Positions 22,801 to 33,694 of a stretch of 64,000 bases of DNA are shown here, in pieces; the first letter of the stretch is position 1; each line of letters opens with the position of its first letter. The translations under genes were made by a program, and so were the position numbers. The DNA is from Phaeotremella fagi (lineage: Eukaryota; Basidiomycota; Tremellomycetes; Tremellales; Phaeotremellaceae). Below the pieces are notes generated by a model. The model saw only the letters and a list, made by a program, of their open reading frames with translations. It did not search any database and had not been told where the DNA came from. The stretch spans positions 496,001 through 560,000 of the forward strand of contig BCHU01000002.1 of the NCBI GenBank assembly GCA_001599715.1. The letters run 5' to 3'.

Positions 22801-25063
22801 GTAAAGACGACACGAGTGATAGTGGAACGACGGTACAAACTCCAATGACAAGTCCACAATCGTCACCGATACGAAGGACGTCTATACCGATCTTGTCATC
22901 ACCTGGTTCAGGTTTCGCAACCGTCAACAAGGGTTTTCGTTCGGGGAGAGGATTATCAGAATCAAAACACAGGTAAGAGATTAAATAGGACTGGCTGACA
23001 CCAGACCACAATCCTTATCACAGGAGCTGTCGTCTGCGGGATCTTCGCGTATCTCTTCAAGCGCTTCTTGGGCTTCTAGTGGTAGTCTACTTTTCCCTTT
23101 GGCGACGAACAACAGGCAGAGTCTACCTCCTGTTTTAAGGAGTCAACGTTCTGTTTCATCGTTGGAGGCTGAAGTTATGAGATTACAAGAGGTGAGAAAT
23201 GTTTTGATTAGACTGACCGATAGGCCCTTAAAGAACGTGAAGAAGAGATTAATCAATTGGAAGATACTCTAAAAACGCATCCAATCCTCTCCCGGAAAAA
23301 TAGCGTAAACAATACGTTGGCGATACGTATCCCTTTACCTGGAAGTCCAACTAGAAGTTCGTTCGATGACTCAAGTTCAGAGAACGAATTGGTAACACCC
23401 CCAGCGGTGGTTATCGGACTTTCACCAAAATCGACCGAAGATTTCAACGCTTTGAAACAATCTCTCAGTCGACTTGAGAACGGTTCTACGCATGACAATC
23501 AACAGAGACTTGATGAATTGATGAGGTGAGTTGAGGGGAGGGTTTTGCTGATATCCAGATCCATGGCTATTAAAGAAACTGTTCATCGCGAAACTGTCGA
23601 CCAGATGGGTTTGAAGATTGCAGAGTTGGAGCGATTGGGTAGGGAGCCTCAACAAGAGGTGAGTGGGCGTTCGAGCGCAACTGATGTCAGATTGAGAAAT
23701 TGTCTTTGACGATTGAATCACTTCGAAAAGAACGGGACGAGCTTTTGAGTCGGACTCAAGACCCAATGGACAAACACGCTCAAGAGGTGCAAGATTTACT
23801 TTCTAGTCATTCTCAAGCAATCACCAAGTTACAGGCGGACCATGCTAAAGCTCTTGACGAGGCGAAAGCTGCGTCCACCAGTATTCACGACCTCGAAAGT
23901 CGTCATCAGACGTTGATCGAAGAAATGATCACCAGTCACCAAACCAAGGTTAAAGATCTCGAAACGAGTCATCACGAGACTCTAGCTACGTTGACGAGCA
24001 CACACGACGACACGGTTCAAAGATTAAAAGTTGTCGAGGAGGAACTTGCCACGGCTACTGCTGCTCGACTAAAGGCTGAAAAAACTCTCGAATCGTTACC
24101 TGACCTATCCACGTTTGTTCCGTTTGAAGATCACAACATGGTGTTGGAATCCATGAACGAGATGGAAAAACTGTTGACCTCAGCGGAAGAACAAAAAGGT
24201 TCATTGAGAATCGAAAACAACAGAATCAAATTCGAACTATCCAAAATTCGTGACGAATACGCTATCCAGTCACAAGCTGATTCTGCGGAACTTGCGGCTA
24301 CGGTTGCTAAGTGTTCAGAACTGCAGAAAAAGGTTACGGAGCTTTCGAACAAATCTGGTGAATTGTCTAGACAACTTTCGGATCGACGTTCGCAATCTCC
24401 AATCAACAATGTTACGGTTAGACCACCTATTGGACCCCCACCTGCGATCCCGGTTCCACCTACACCTACGACCATGTCGAGATTAGATTCAGGTGGTCCT
24501 GTATCTAGGAAATCTTTATCAAACGTCGAAAGAACTTCTGCTAGGACTTCGTCAGAGTCTTCTAGTTCTGAGGGTGTGATCAAAAAGCTGGAAGATCAAT
24601 TGGGTGCTTTGAATGAACAATTGAAATGTTGTGTAAGTAGTGGTCGTGAGGTACGCTGATAAACAGGAAACTGAACTTGTCGAATCACAAGAAAAGATAC
24701 GTCAATTAGATTTAGCACTCAAAGAGTCTGAGAGGCAATGTAAGTCCACTCTTGACTCCACCCCTAACGACAGGTCGTAAATCTCGCGCAAACGAAGGAA
24801 ACATTAAACGTGACATGGCAGATCAAAGTCGAGAATTCATAGCGAAAACGAAAGAATTGGCAGAGGTTTCGAGTGAATTGGAAAAATTACGTAACGAGGT
24901 TGATAACGAACGTAACAAGATGGAGAAGAGACTCCAAGAAGAGAGAAGTGCCAAGGAAGCTGCTAGAGCTCAGTTGGAGCGACGGATCGATGCTGCTTCG
25001 ACCAAAGGGTCTAAATTCAAGGTAGGCGTGGTGGACGAGGACGAGGACGAGGGCTTTGACTGA
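19840..25063 (+). CDS. Kinesin-4-like N-terminal motor protein
   Basis: Plus-end microtubule motor with an N-terminal head and long coiled coil. Thirteen exons sum to 4833 nt, 1610 residues. A Gly/Asn/Ser-rich extension precedes the motor (residues about 85-520): [20 protein letters not shown]-loop [13 protein letters not shown], switch [16 protein letters not shown], switch [72 protein letters not shown]. About 90 residues rich in Ser/Pro/Arg are inserted between switch I and II. Downstream are heptad-rich segments to about residue 1490 broken by Ser/Pro linkers, and an acidic tail DEDEDEGFD. The motor resembles KIF4/KIF21 proteins, which act in microtubule dynamics, but the subfamily is inferred. 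All twelve introns are 31-34 nt. Confidence 0.85.
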
Positions 25064-25848
25064 TTCTTTTTGCAGTGTTTCTAGGTGCTGAACGCAGGCT
25101 TTGGTGTCTTTGTGATATATTGTTTGGTTTGGGTTTACCTTTTTGCGTGTTAACTTTGTGTTTTGTACAATAGTTAGTGGTGGCTTTTATACCCGTTGTC
25201 TGACATGTCAATCGAATAATGAAAGATGTGATGTGACTGAACCTAGTATTTACTTGTATGAGGTAACCTTAACGTTCTGGTTTCGTTTCAATCAAAGTTG
25301 AGTGGGACGTTGATTCCAGAGCTAGAAGCTATTGTAAATCGCCTTTGCAGCTTTAGACAGTTTCACTTAAAGTTGGATGAAATTTCCTTAAACCGGCATA
25401 ATTAAGCTATTCAGGGTCCAAAATAAAGCTTCCCGGTGCCTTGTTCCTGAGACGGGTAGTTTAAAATATTGAGACACAATGATCTTCGTTCAGTGGTTTG
25501 TTTGACGTAGATAGTTGATTCGTTGTGGTATGCAGAGATATATAAAGGGCTATGTGAGGAGCGTAGGTTGAGTTCTTCTTCATCTCAATTTTCAACTTTT
25601 CTCAAATCTCTACATTCTTTATACTATTTCTCTGGTTAGAAATAAATCTTACATACGTTTAGCATTGATTGCTTCACTACACTTTAAACTTATAACTTAT
25701 ACATAAAGAGTTTTAGCCTAGTCGCTTCAAAACCTTACCCACATTCTCTTAAAAAACAAATCTATAACTGGCAGGTCCCAGTTCTACATCTCTTCATTCT
25801 TATTCAAAACAACACACCACACCTACACGGTACATTCCAACACTCCAA
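25064..25848. other. Intergenic, promoter and long leader of small secreted protein
   Basis: No gene seen. Contains a TATA box at 25539 and then about 300 bp of C/T/A-rich leader before ATG 25849. Confidence 0.55.
25539..25547 (+). promoter_or_regulatory. TATA box of small secreted protein gene
   Basis: TATATAAAG followed by a C/T-rich transcript leader start region (TTCTTCTTCATCTC). Leader of about 280 nt to ATG 25849 implied, possibly with a leader intron. Confidence 0.5.
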
Positions 25849-26280
25849 ATGTTTTCAATCATCTTCGCCGTAATGGGATTGATGACTTTAGTCTCATCCG
25901 CTCCAATTCCTCAAAGATTCGAAATCACCACTCCAGTAAGTCCCCCCTTCTCCACCTCCACCAACGAAAAAAAAAGACTAACATGACCCCAGGAAACAAT
26001 CAGTCAATGTTCACCAGTAACCCTAACCTGGACACCATCAGTTTCACCCTACTATCTTCAAATTCTCGAGACCACCCCCGAAACCTCCCAAGTAACTTTT
26101 TCAATCGACAAAGAAATGTTCATGGTTCCTTCCAACACCGCTACCTGGGTAGTTGATTTACCTTCAGGAACTGAAGTCACGTTTATCGTTAGGGACGCTT
26201 CGGGTTTAATCGCTGAATCTGAAGTTAGGGTTATTGGGGATGGTGAGAGTACTTGTTTACCTGAGGGTTTGGTTCTTTGA
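25849..26280 (+). CDS. Small secreted beta-sandwich protein
   Basis: Two exons, 25849-25935 and 25993-26280, with a 57-nt intron, give 124 residues. Signal peptide MFSIIFAVMGLMTLVSSAP, then a short spacer to QCSPVTLTWTPSVSPYYLQI. The rest is strand-rich: TATWVVDLPSGTEVTFIVRD and SGLIAESEVRVIGDGESTCL. Two Cys residues (in QCSP and STCL) would form one disulfide closing the fold. This pattern (QC.PVTLTW...PPYxL...W.VDLP.GT.VTF.V.D..G...S...sCL) is common in basidiomycete secreted proteins, related to the Kre9/Knh1 N-terminal type; function unknown. Each exon is shorter than 300 bp, so simple long-frame scans miss it. A strong TATA box suggests high expression. Confidence 0.7.
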
Positions 26281-26611
26281 TCGACGAGTGGGTGAAATGA
26301 GAGAGTTTTGGGATACCTGTTTTGAAATGATACCTGAGTTGGGTTCGTTTGAGTTCGTATAATTTAGTTAACAGTCTTTTTCTTCAATTAAATAGTTTAA
26401 AAATGCAGAGATTTTTGAGATTGAACTGGAACTTCACGCTATGGCAACCCATGCATCAAACATTGACATTAGTCTGATGTAACCTTGTCACCAGAGCTAA
26501 AAGAGCTACGTTCTCCGAACCGGCATTACTATGAAAATGTCAGTCACATCAACATAGAGTACTCACTAAGTAACAGCATCCAGATGTAGCTAAGTATTAT
26601 CAGCAATGAGC
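26281..26611. other. Convergent intergenic region
   Basis: 3' flanks of the secreted protein gene and GCP2. An additional short 3' exon of GCP2 could lie here, since GTGGGT at the end of its last frame resembles a donor. Confidence 0.4.
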
Positions 26612-29557
26612 TTAAACCTGACCCACCTTGGTATGATGATTAAAGTTGATCTCGAATTTAGACAACACATTCCATCTAGCGTTAGATTTACTAACATCGT
26701 TTTCCGCCACAGGATCATTCAAATACTTTGCCAAAGCCGAATTGAAACTTGATTGATAAGACACGAACGCCGACATTGTCGTCATGAGTTTGGAGTAAAC
26801 CTGTACATTCAGCTAACCAAACTGACCTAAGACCTACCGCTAACAACTTTGACGTAGTCAACATGCACTGTTTCAAACATGTATCCAAGAAATCAACATG
26901 ATCACGTAAAAGTTGATCAACAGTTTGAACTTTACTCAGTTTATCTTCTAGGATCTTCCAGTTAGTTTCCAAAACTTCACCAGTGGCGAACGCAAGTATC
27001 TGTCTGACGAAGGCCAACATTCTCGATCTCAAACTGAAGATTCTCGATTTCCATCGTTCGATATCTTCGTTCTTGGTGTTTGTCCTCCAATTGGGCGCTT
27101 TGTGTTCGAGCCACATTTGTGATAAACTGGATTCGAGGTGATGTAGATGGAGGAGGAAGCGGAAGATCAACTGATATCGCGTGATCGTCTTTCGTGAGAT
27201 CACCAATGATAGTGGGAATTTGACCGAATAATCAAAAGACAGAGCGTCGATGGCTATCGTTAAAAACATTTCACACGCCACCTACCAATTAGAATCTTTT
27301 CCTTTTCCGACTTCTTCTCATCTTCCCTATCGTCATACCCAAAATCCAACTCTCCCTCGCCATCACCCAAACTCCCAGTCCTACTGACAATCTTGATCAA
27401 CCATTCATAAAGTCCTTGCGACTGCATCGTAACCTTCAAATCGTCTTTGTAAGGATCGTTCGAACTTGAACTGGCAGGGTTTCTAACGGCGACATCGAGA
27501 AGTGATTGAAGTTTAACGATGGAAGCTGATTTAGCTGGTTTCCGCAGTTCCGATGCAGCCAAGTCCAAGAAATTTGTCAAAAATTCAGATTGATCCAGGA
27601 AGAACCAATGTTTGACCGATCTAGAGTTAGCGTGGACGTAAACTAACCTACCGTAAATGAGGTATCAATTGTTGTTCCTCCAACATCAACTTGAGTAACG
27701 TCTGATTAGCATAAATATAAGCGTCCTCGATTCGTTTATAAAACCTAACATCAGCAACGAAAACCACTTAACCCACTTGGCCTCGTTCATAATCACCAAA
27801 CTCTCATTCTCAGCGTCAACCTCTCCAGGTTTTTTAACCTCGATACCGCATTCCCTGATGACGTTCAGGTATTTACCGGCAAGTAGAATTTTCTGTTTCC
27901 AGGGTTGAAGAAAAGTTGGTATACACGCCCCACCTGGTAATCTATTCGTTCCAGGTCGAGGCGGTGGTATACCTGAAGAGATGGGAGGCGCAGATTTGGT
28001 TGAACCCTTAGTAGGCGATAAAGCTGAACCGTCACGTAACTGGGGTTAGCTTGATCATTGGTTAGACTTACAGTATATCGCCTTTCCCAATATTCATCAG
28101 TGTAATCGGATTCCAGAGCTCCTTTGGTGATATGTCCACTTTCCTTGACCATAAACTCGTCATAAGGATCAGAAAGATATCCAGTAGAGATCCATCGATT
28201 CAACATCCTGCTATAAGGTTGCGAAGAATGTAACAACAATGATGAATGTAAAGTCGCCGCGGTTGGATCACTACCATCAGCACAACCTTTATCCCAACTT
28301 ACCCGCTCATCGTTGCCTCTCTCTCACAAATGATACCTAAAACTTCACCACCCAAAATCAAACCCCCACCACCGATCCCTTCAGTAGCCTTTAAACCTTT
28401 CATCAAACCTTTTAATCCAGCTCCGCCTAATCCCAATTCCTCCGCCATTCCACCTAGACCATCATCGTCATCATCTGAACCTTCTGACCCGGGGGTACCG
28501 GTTTCTTCGGTTTCGAGTGATAGGCACAGAGACGCGAGTAACGACATTGTATGCAGCGTTGGATGGAGATGGAAATATAGGGTTTGGAGTGTGAACGACG
28601 GTGAAGTCAGGAAGAGTGATTCGAGTTGAGCCGTTAAGACGTGATATTCCTGATGTCAGCCAGAGCGACATTGATCTCACCTTTAGCATCCCCCTTATCC
28701 CACTGCCCAGTGCATGACTGACCATACCGAATTCAGATGAATTCCTGGTATCAGTAACGTTCGAATCTAACCCTACCTCAACTCCATAGACGCTTCAACA
28801 GCCGTAAAAAACGTCGCCAGCGGTAAAAGCCTTTCCACAAGTGATAGCAGCGATGGATCTGTAATCAGTAACAAACCGACCAACAACTTACCAAGCGAAG
28901 GATTGACTTTCCATCGTGCCCCCCTTAATCTCTGAAATTCATCCAGCGGATCATAATCATCATCGAAACGGATCAAAGAGCCTTCAATCCCCTACACATA
29001 AGTTTCTCAACCAACTGTAAACTCACTTTCAGCACAAACAACAGATCCTCACAAACCCAAGCCTCTTGAATCTCTAACGGTACCCCGTCAAGTAACCTTT
29101 CGTCGAGTTCCAATTCCTGAGACTCATCTAAATGAATCACTTGTTTACTTGATTCACCGTTAGATTGTGATTTGGGTAAACGGGGTATTTGATTGAGTCT
29201 GGATGAAAGTGGTCGATTGTGGAATGAAGATTCGGGGGCGAAAGATGAATTCCGGGGGTCTGTTATCAGGACTGTTCTGAGAAGTGACATACCACCACGT
29301 CCGACGAACAACGAAACATCACCTGATTGTTCCAGTTCTTCCAATATAGCGTTCGGTCTGACTTTCCTGACTGATGCTAGAGTTCCTGCGATCTTGGTGT
29401 TCATCAGTACAAGGTTTATCTTGCAGGAAACGAGACCGACCTTGTTGATCTCTTGATGACTTAGGGTTAATCTACTTGAGGTGGTTCTTTTCCCTGGTCT
29501 CGGGGTGAATGGGACAGTTGAGGTTGAGGATGAAGGTATCCTGTCTATTCTTGACAT
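26612..29557 (-). CDS. SPC97: Gamma-tubulin complex component 2 (Spc97/GCP2)
   Basis: Core subunit of the gamma-tubulin small complex that nucleates microtubules at the spindle pole body. About a dozen exons; first exon 29557-29027 (MSRIDRIPSSSTSTVPFTPRPGKRTTSSR), then 28991-28892, 28858 onward. Gamma-tubulin ring protein (grip) motif 1 elements: EAWVCEDLLFVLKGIEGSLIRF, DPSLLSLVERLLPLATFFTAVEA, MLKEYHVLTAQLE, FHLHPTLHTMSLLASL. Later: RWISTGYLSDPYDEFMVKE, FLQPWKQKILLAGKYLNVIRECG, then grip2: ALSFDYSVKFPLSLVISRKTITRYQLIFRFLLHL, HVDFLDTCLKQCMLTTSKLL. The last exon ends NARWNVLSKFEINFNHHTK plus a few residues to TAA at 26612. DPYDEF and the grip2 wording fit GCP2 better than GCP3. 3' end is the least certain part. 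Confidence 0.85.
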
Positions 29558-29941
29558 CGTTGATGTTGATTAGAGGATGATGTTGTTGTTGGTATTGTTG
29601 TTGATATTGTTGTTGATAATTACATCAACGCGTAAGGGACGCGTGTGGCACCTCTTCAAACTAGAAACACTTCAAATTTCTGGTATTGACAGACTCTACG
29701 AGTACGTAGTCCGAAGTATACAGTATACATGCATTGAGTATCAGTATGAAGACGAGATGTACAACAAGGGGCAACTAGACACTGTACTGGGCGCTGGAAC
29801 CCGTCGAAACCGTAGACACTAAGTTCACAACGACTGTAACGTCTCCAGAATCCTTAATACAATACATGAATGGCTACGTTATTTATGAATGAATTTGTTA
29901 TGTTATTATGTTACGCCGAGTCTATCCCCACTATGTCACCA
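29558..29941. other. Intergenic with TTG trinucleotide tract
   Basis: Promoter side of GCP2 and 3' flank of the nuclease gene. A TTG-rich simple repeat lies at 29579-29616. No gene. Confidence 0.5.
29579..29616. repeat. TTG/GTT simple repeat
   Basis: Imperfect run of TTG units in the 5' leader region of GCP2 (CAA-rich on the sense strand of that gene). Confidence 0.6.
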
Positions 29942-31315
29942 CTAATAACCCATATAGACCCCCCTAACACCCTGGTCTTCAACCTCAACACCATCAACCT
30001 TAACATCAGCCAAAGCCTCATTAACGACCTTGGCCAAACGAAGACCACCCATTGCAAGCAGCTTCTCCATGACTTTATCACGACCGATAGATCCCAAATA
30101 CTGATCAGTGTCCAGTTCAATCAACGGTGAACCAGGGACATCCGAATAATCCTTTGGCCAGACGTAATCGCAGTTCAAATGATGAAGATTCGATGACCAG
30201 GTATATGGACATGCAGGGAATCGTTCAGTCGTATTGGTCCCACCAATATGCTGAGGGGTGTTTGACAACATTTTCTGTTCGAACCCTTCGGTCGCTGATG
30301 TGGGAAGTGGGACGATTGATTGAAGATAATTGACGAACGGGGAGGGTAAGAATGACACAGCCATTGCGGAGATTGCATGGATCTGTTGATAGATACCAGA
30401 ACTCGATGGGGGAATTGATGAAATGGAAGAATGGGGATATGGATCACCTTCGACTGGACAATCTAACCAAGAAGCTAAATCGTCTCTCCACCATTCCCGA
30501 ATCCCCTCCCAAACGATCCAACGGACGTAAGGATCGAATATCGCTCCGAGAAGGTTGGATTCGATTTGTTTACTAACGTCAGTGGAGATAGGTACGGCGA
30601 CTTACGAAGGAAGGGGTGAAGTGTAGTTACTGAGTTCTCTAATGTTTTTCGTGATGATACCAGAATCCCAAGCGGAATGTAGACTACGAGGTTAGCTCCT
30701 TTCTTCACGGGACCCACTTTCGTCTCCTCCCTTCAAACAAGATATTGGCACTGTTACCACCTCGAAGTCTACCAGTCAAATGAAGAGGTTGATGAAGATC
30801 TCCAATGAAATGTGTCAAGAATCGAATAGGGATATCACTACGATCAGAACTTGCTTTCTCAACCACCTACCCCTTGCCATCAATAACCTGTTGAGTCATG
30901 TTCATGATAGCCGTTAAAACGTTAATGTTCTCGTTATCCCACCCATGTTGACCGTATTCACAATGATCAGCTGGGTGATCTGATTTAGCTAAAAGGTGTA
31001 AGTCAGTGTTAACCGACTTGACGTACGATTGACATAATGCATCGGACCGGTTTCTCTGTATCTATTTCTAACCTGATCAGCCCAAGCTGCTACAGGTGCT
31101 AAATGACATTTAGCTTCTGAAGGTAGGATTGTACATAGTTTTTGAACAGTTGATGGGTGAAGATGGATTTGGGCTATTGTAGCTACCATCTCGTGACCTG
31201 GGGAGTGGGTTAGGAGATAGAATAGTGAATGGTGGAATCACTTACCTGCCGCTCCCCATGATAGAGCGGTTGGAAGGAGGGCTACGATAGAAGCAAGAGG
31301 TAAGAGGAGGTGCAT
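29942..31315 (-). CDS. Secreted S1/P1-type zinc nuclease
   Basis: Extracellular single-strand-specific nuclease with a trinuclear zinc site. Starts at ATG 31315: signal peptide MHLLLPLASIVALLPTALS, mature N-terminus WGAAGHEMVATIAQ, whose first Trp and His are zinc ligands. First exon ends at about 31247, others follow with introns near 31200-31250, 30989-31026, 30835-30875, 30680-30712 and 30570-30600. Further ligands: AWADQVRN, PADHC, HFIGDLHQPLHLTG (HxxGDxHQPLH) and NLHSAWDSGI (HxxWD). The C-terminal part FPACPYTWSSNLHHLNCDYVWP and the ending ELDTDQYLGSIGRDKVMEKLLAMGGLRLAKVVNEAL are standard in fungal family members. About 400 residues. It probably serves nucleotide scavenging. Tandem with GCP2, no functional link. 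Confidence 0.85.
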
Positions 31316-33694
31316 TGTGGTTGTGGTTGTGTGAATCTAGAGACGAGAAGGAGATAAGGATATGGATACGTTTACAAAAGGTAAGATACAGTTGTTTGGA
31401 TGTGTGGATATGGATATGAGGAAGAAACAAGCTATATCACAAGAAGATTGTTCTGAATTAAATGTGAACGAGAACGTGATAGAGATGAGATCAAAGGATC
31501 AAAGGATGCTTATATGTCTTAGATCTATCTATCTGCGTCATGCATTGATTCATACAAGGGAGGAGGGAATAAGTAAACCGTCGAGTTACAGTGTCCCCCA
31601 GCCAACCCCACATTCCCATCTTCACCGTCTAATGCCGATCTCATCTCAACTTAAATTGGATAACGAATTCCAAGGTTGCATTTGTATTTGTATTTGGTTT
31701 TCGTCATTATTTGTATTTGTTTGAGTTATTGGTATTCAAAGACGGAGTAATCACAACCACGTACACCAACAATCCTGCAAGAGGTGTTGCGCGTTTACGT
31801 CGTTGAAATTTATCTTTCAGAAGACTGACAACTTGAGTCGTTGCACCATAGTTACAAGGGGAAGCAGCTGATTCGATCGCTATCCACTAGCGTCAATTTT
31901 CGATTAATTAGCCAAGTTATTTTTCATTTTTTATTTTATTTCGAGGGGTAATTTCGGAGACATTTTGGATCTTGGATTTTAAGAAATTTGAAGCGTAAGG
32001 GTAATGCTAATTGACTTAAAGTTATTCCTTATCCAGAGCCTAGATGAGCAAGTAGGTAAGCAAGCCTTTGAAAGTTAAACCTCTTAAAATCTCAATAGTA
32101 GGTTATCTTACGTTTATCTCCATGCCTATCGGACCGGTAACTAGGCATTGTAATTGCTGCGAGAAGAAGGGTGGGAATAACTAACGGCAATAACGGCAAA
32201 AGTTGAGAGAAAGTTAGATCCAGAAAAGAGGGAACAGGGTTTTCACTTGCTAGGTTTGTCAAGGCACGGTCCGTTTTTCTGATGTGTTCCTGGTTTGAGT
32301 TACCGCGTTTACGTTGTTTCTACAGAGTCAGTGATGAGAACGGTCAGTTCAGACCGAGGTGTTTGGGAGTGAATGTGCAAGGTGAAGGTGAATGTCAACG
32401 TCAAAGAGTAGCCAAGTAATGTATACTTGTCATTAGCTTAGTAAAGAGCTGCAACAATGACGAGTGGACTGCGATAGTATCCCACCATTTGGTACTAGTT
32501 TACACTAAGTGGATCCCATAGATCCATCCAGTGGCCAGTGGAGCTTTAACTTACCAGTTCTAATCCAAAGATTTAAGTCCTTTGAATTACCTAAAGTTAC
32601 CCTTCGGATCTTCAGGTTCAACGGATATATTCGTGTAACTGAGCATTACTCAGATACTTACTTCCAAAGATTGACCACTGCACACTTGAAATAAACTTGG
32701 TTATCAAACACTCTTAAAGTTCCTTTCCAACAGTTGATCCAATTATATCTCGATGCTTCAGCCACCAGAAAAAAAAAAATAGTGAAAAAATAACCTAATA
32801 AAATACAGTTCCTAAGAGTTCTTCCTTGTCCTGAAAAAGTTACTGTATCTAAGTATAAATCACTTAACGGTGGATCATCACTCAAATAAGGAACATCCGT
32901 AAATCACTTTTCATTCCATTCCATTTTTCATTTTATTTTTACTTATACTTCACTACTAGTCATTTTAATTCTTCGAATTCTGTTTCTTTACATACATACA
33001 AATATCAACATAAAGCGATAAGCTTCAAATTCAGTTGTCACAAGTTGGTCTCAGAATTACTCCACAAGGCGTCTGACACCAGATCTGTGGGAATCATTTT
33101 GTTGGAATATTTTAGCGTAAGTTAGAATGCTAGGTACGAGTTTGATCAATACTCACTCATGTATATTTAGTGATTATCATCCATTCATTCAACTACACTA
33201 TACTGTAATTTACATCTACACTATCGACCATCGATTGAACGGTAAATACGATCACAACGACATCATCAAATCCTAAAAAAGTCCAACCCTAGTGTTGAAG
33301 GCGTGAGAAAAGTGATACACCTTTCTTTCACTTTATTTGGATCACTTTGTGCATACAACATCGAATTGTCGAGTAGAGAGTGTTCATAGTAAACCCTGTT
33401 GATCTTGGTTCGAGATTGTAAGTGATTTACTTGGTTTTTGCTTTTTGGTTTTAGTTTTACGCCCTGTCATGATTGACCCCGGGCATGGGTATTGAATAGG
33501 ATATAACGTTACGCCTTCGTATCTTATCATCCTAGCAATGACCTTCCATCCTGCACCTTGCTATTTCTCATCTTCCTATCATACATGATACTCTCCTTAC
33601 TCACAACAGCCGTCTACATGTACTAACAACTGAATAGCAGACAAACTCTACCAGCTGTTCTTGGCTTGGTAACTGAGTTTTGCCGTTCCCGAAG
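31316..33694. other. Long intergenic region, promoter of Zn2Cys6 regulator
   Basis: 2.4 kb, AT rich in 31900-33400. No gene supported: the longest frames lack ATG starts or recognisable content. 33000-33690 looks like the long transcript leader of the downstream regulator (a possible leader-intron donor GTAAGT at about 33419). Long leaders are usual for fungal transcription factors. Confidence 0.5.

Noticed and set aside
32658..32885. Minus-strand open frame of about 75 codons with a hydrophobic stretch (LLGYFFTIFFFLV)
   Set aside because: No ATG, a stop just upstream, and the hydrophobic part comes from a homopolymer/polypyrimidine run; no splice-supported extension found.
33408..33425. GGTTCGAGAT resembling a tRNA T-loop
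   Set aside because: No acceptor stem, anticodon arm or D-arm could be paired around it.
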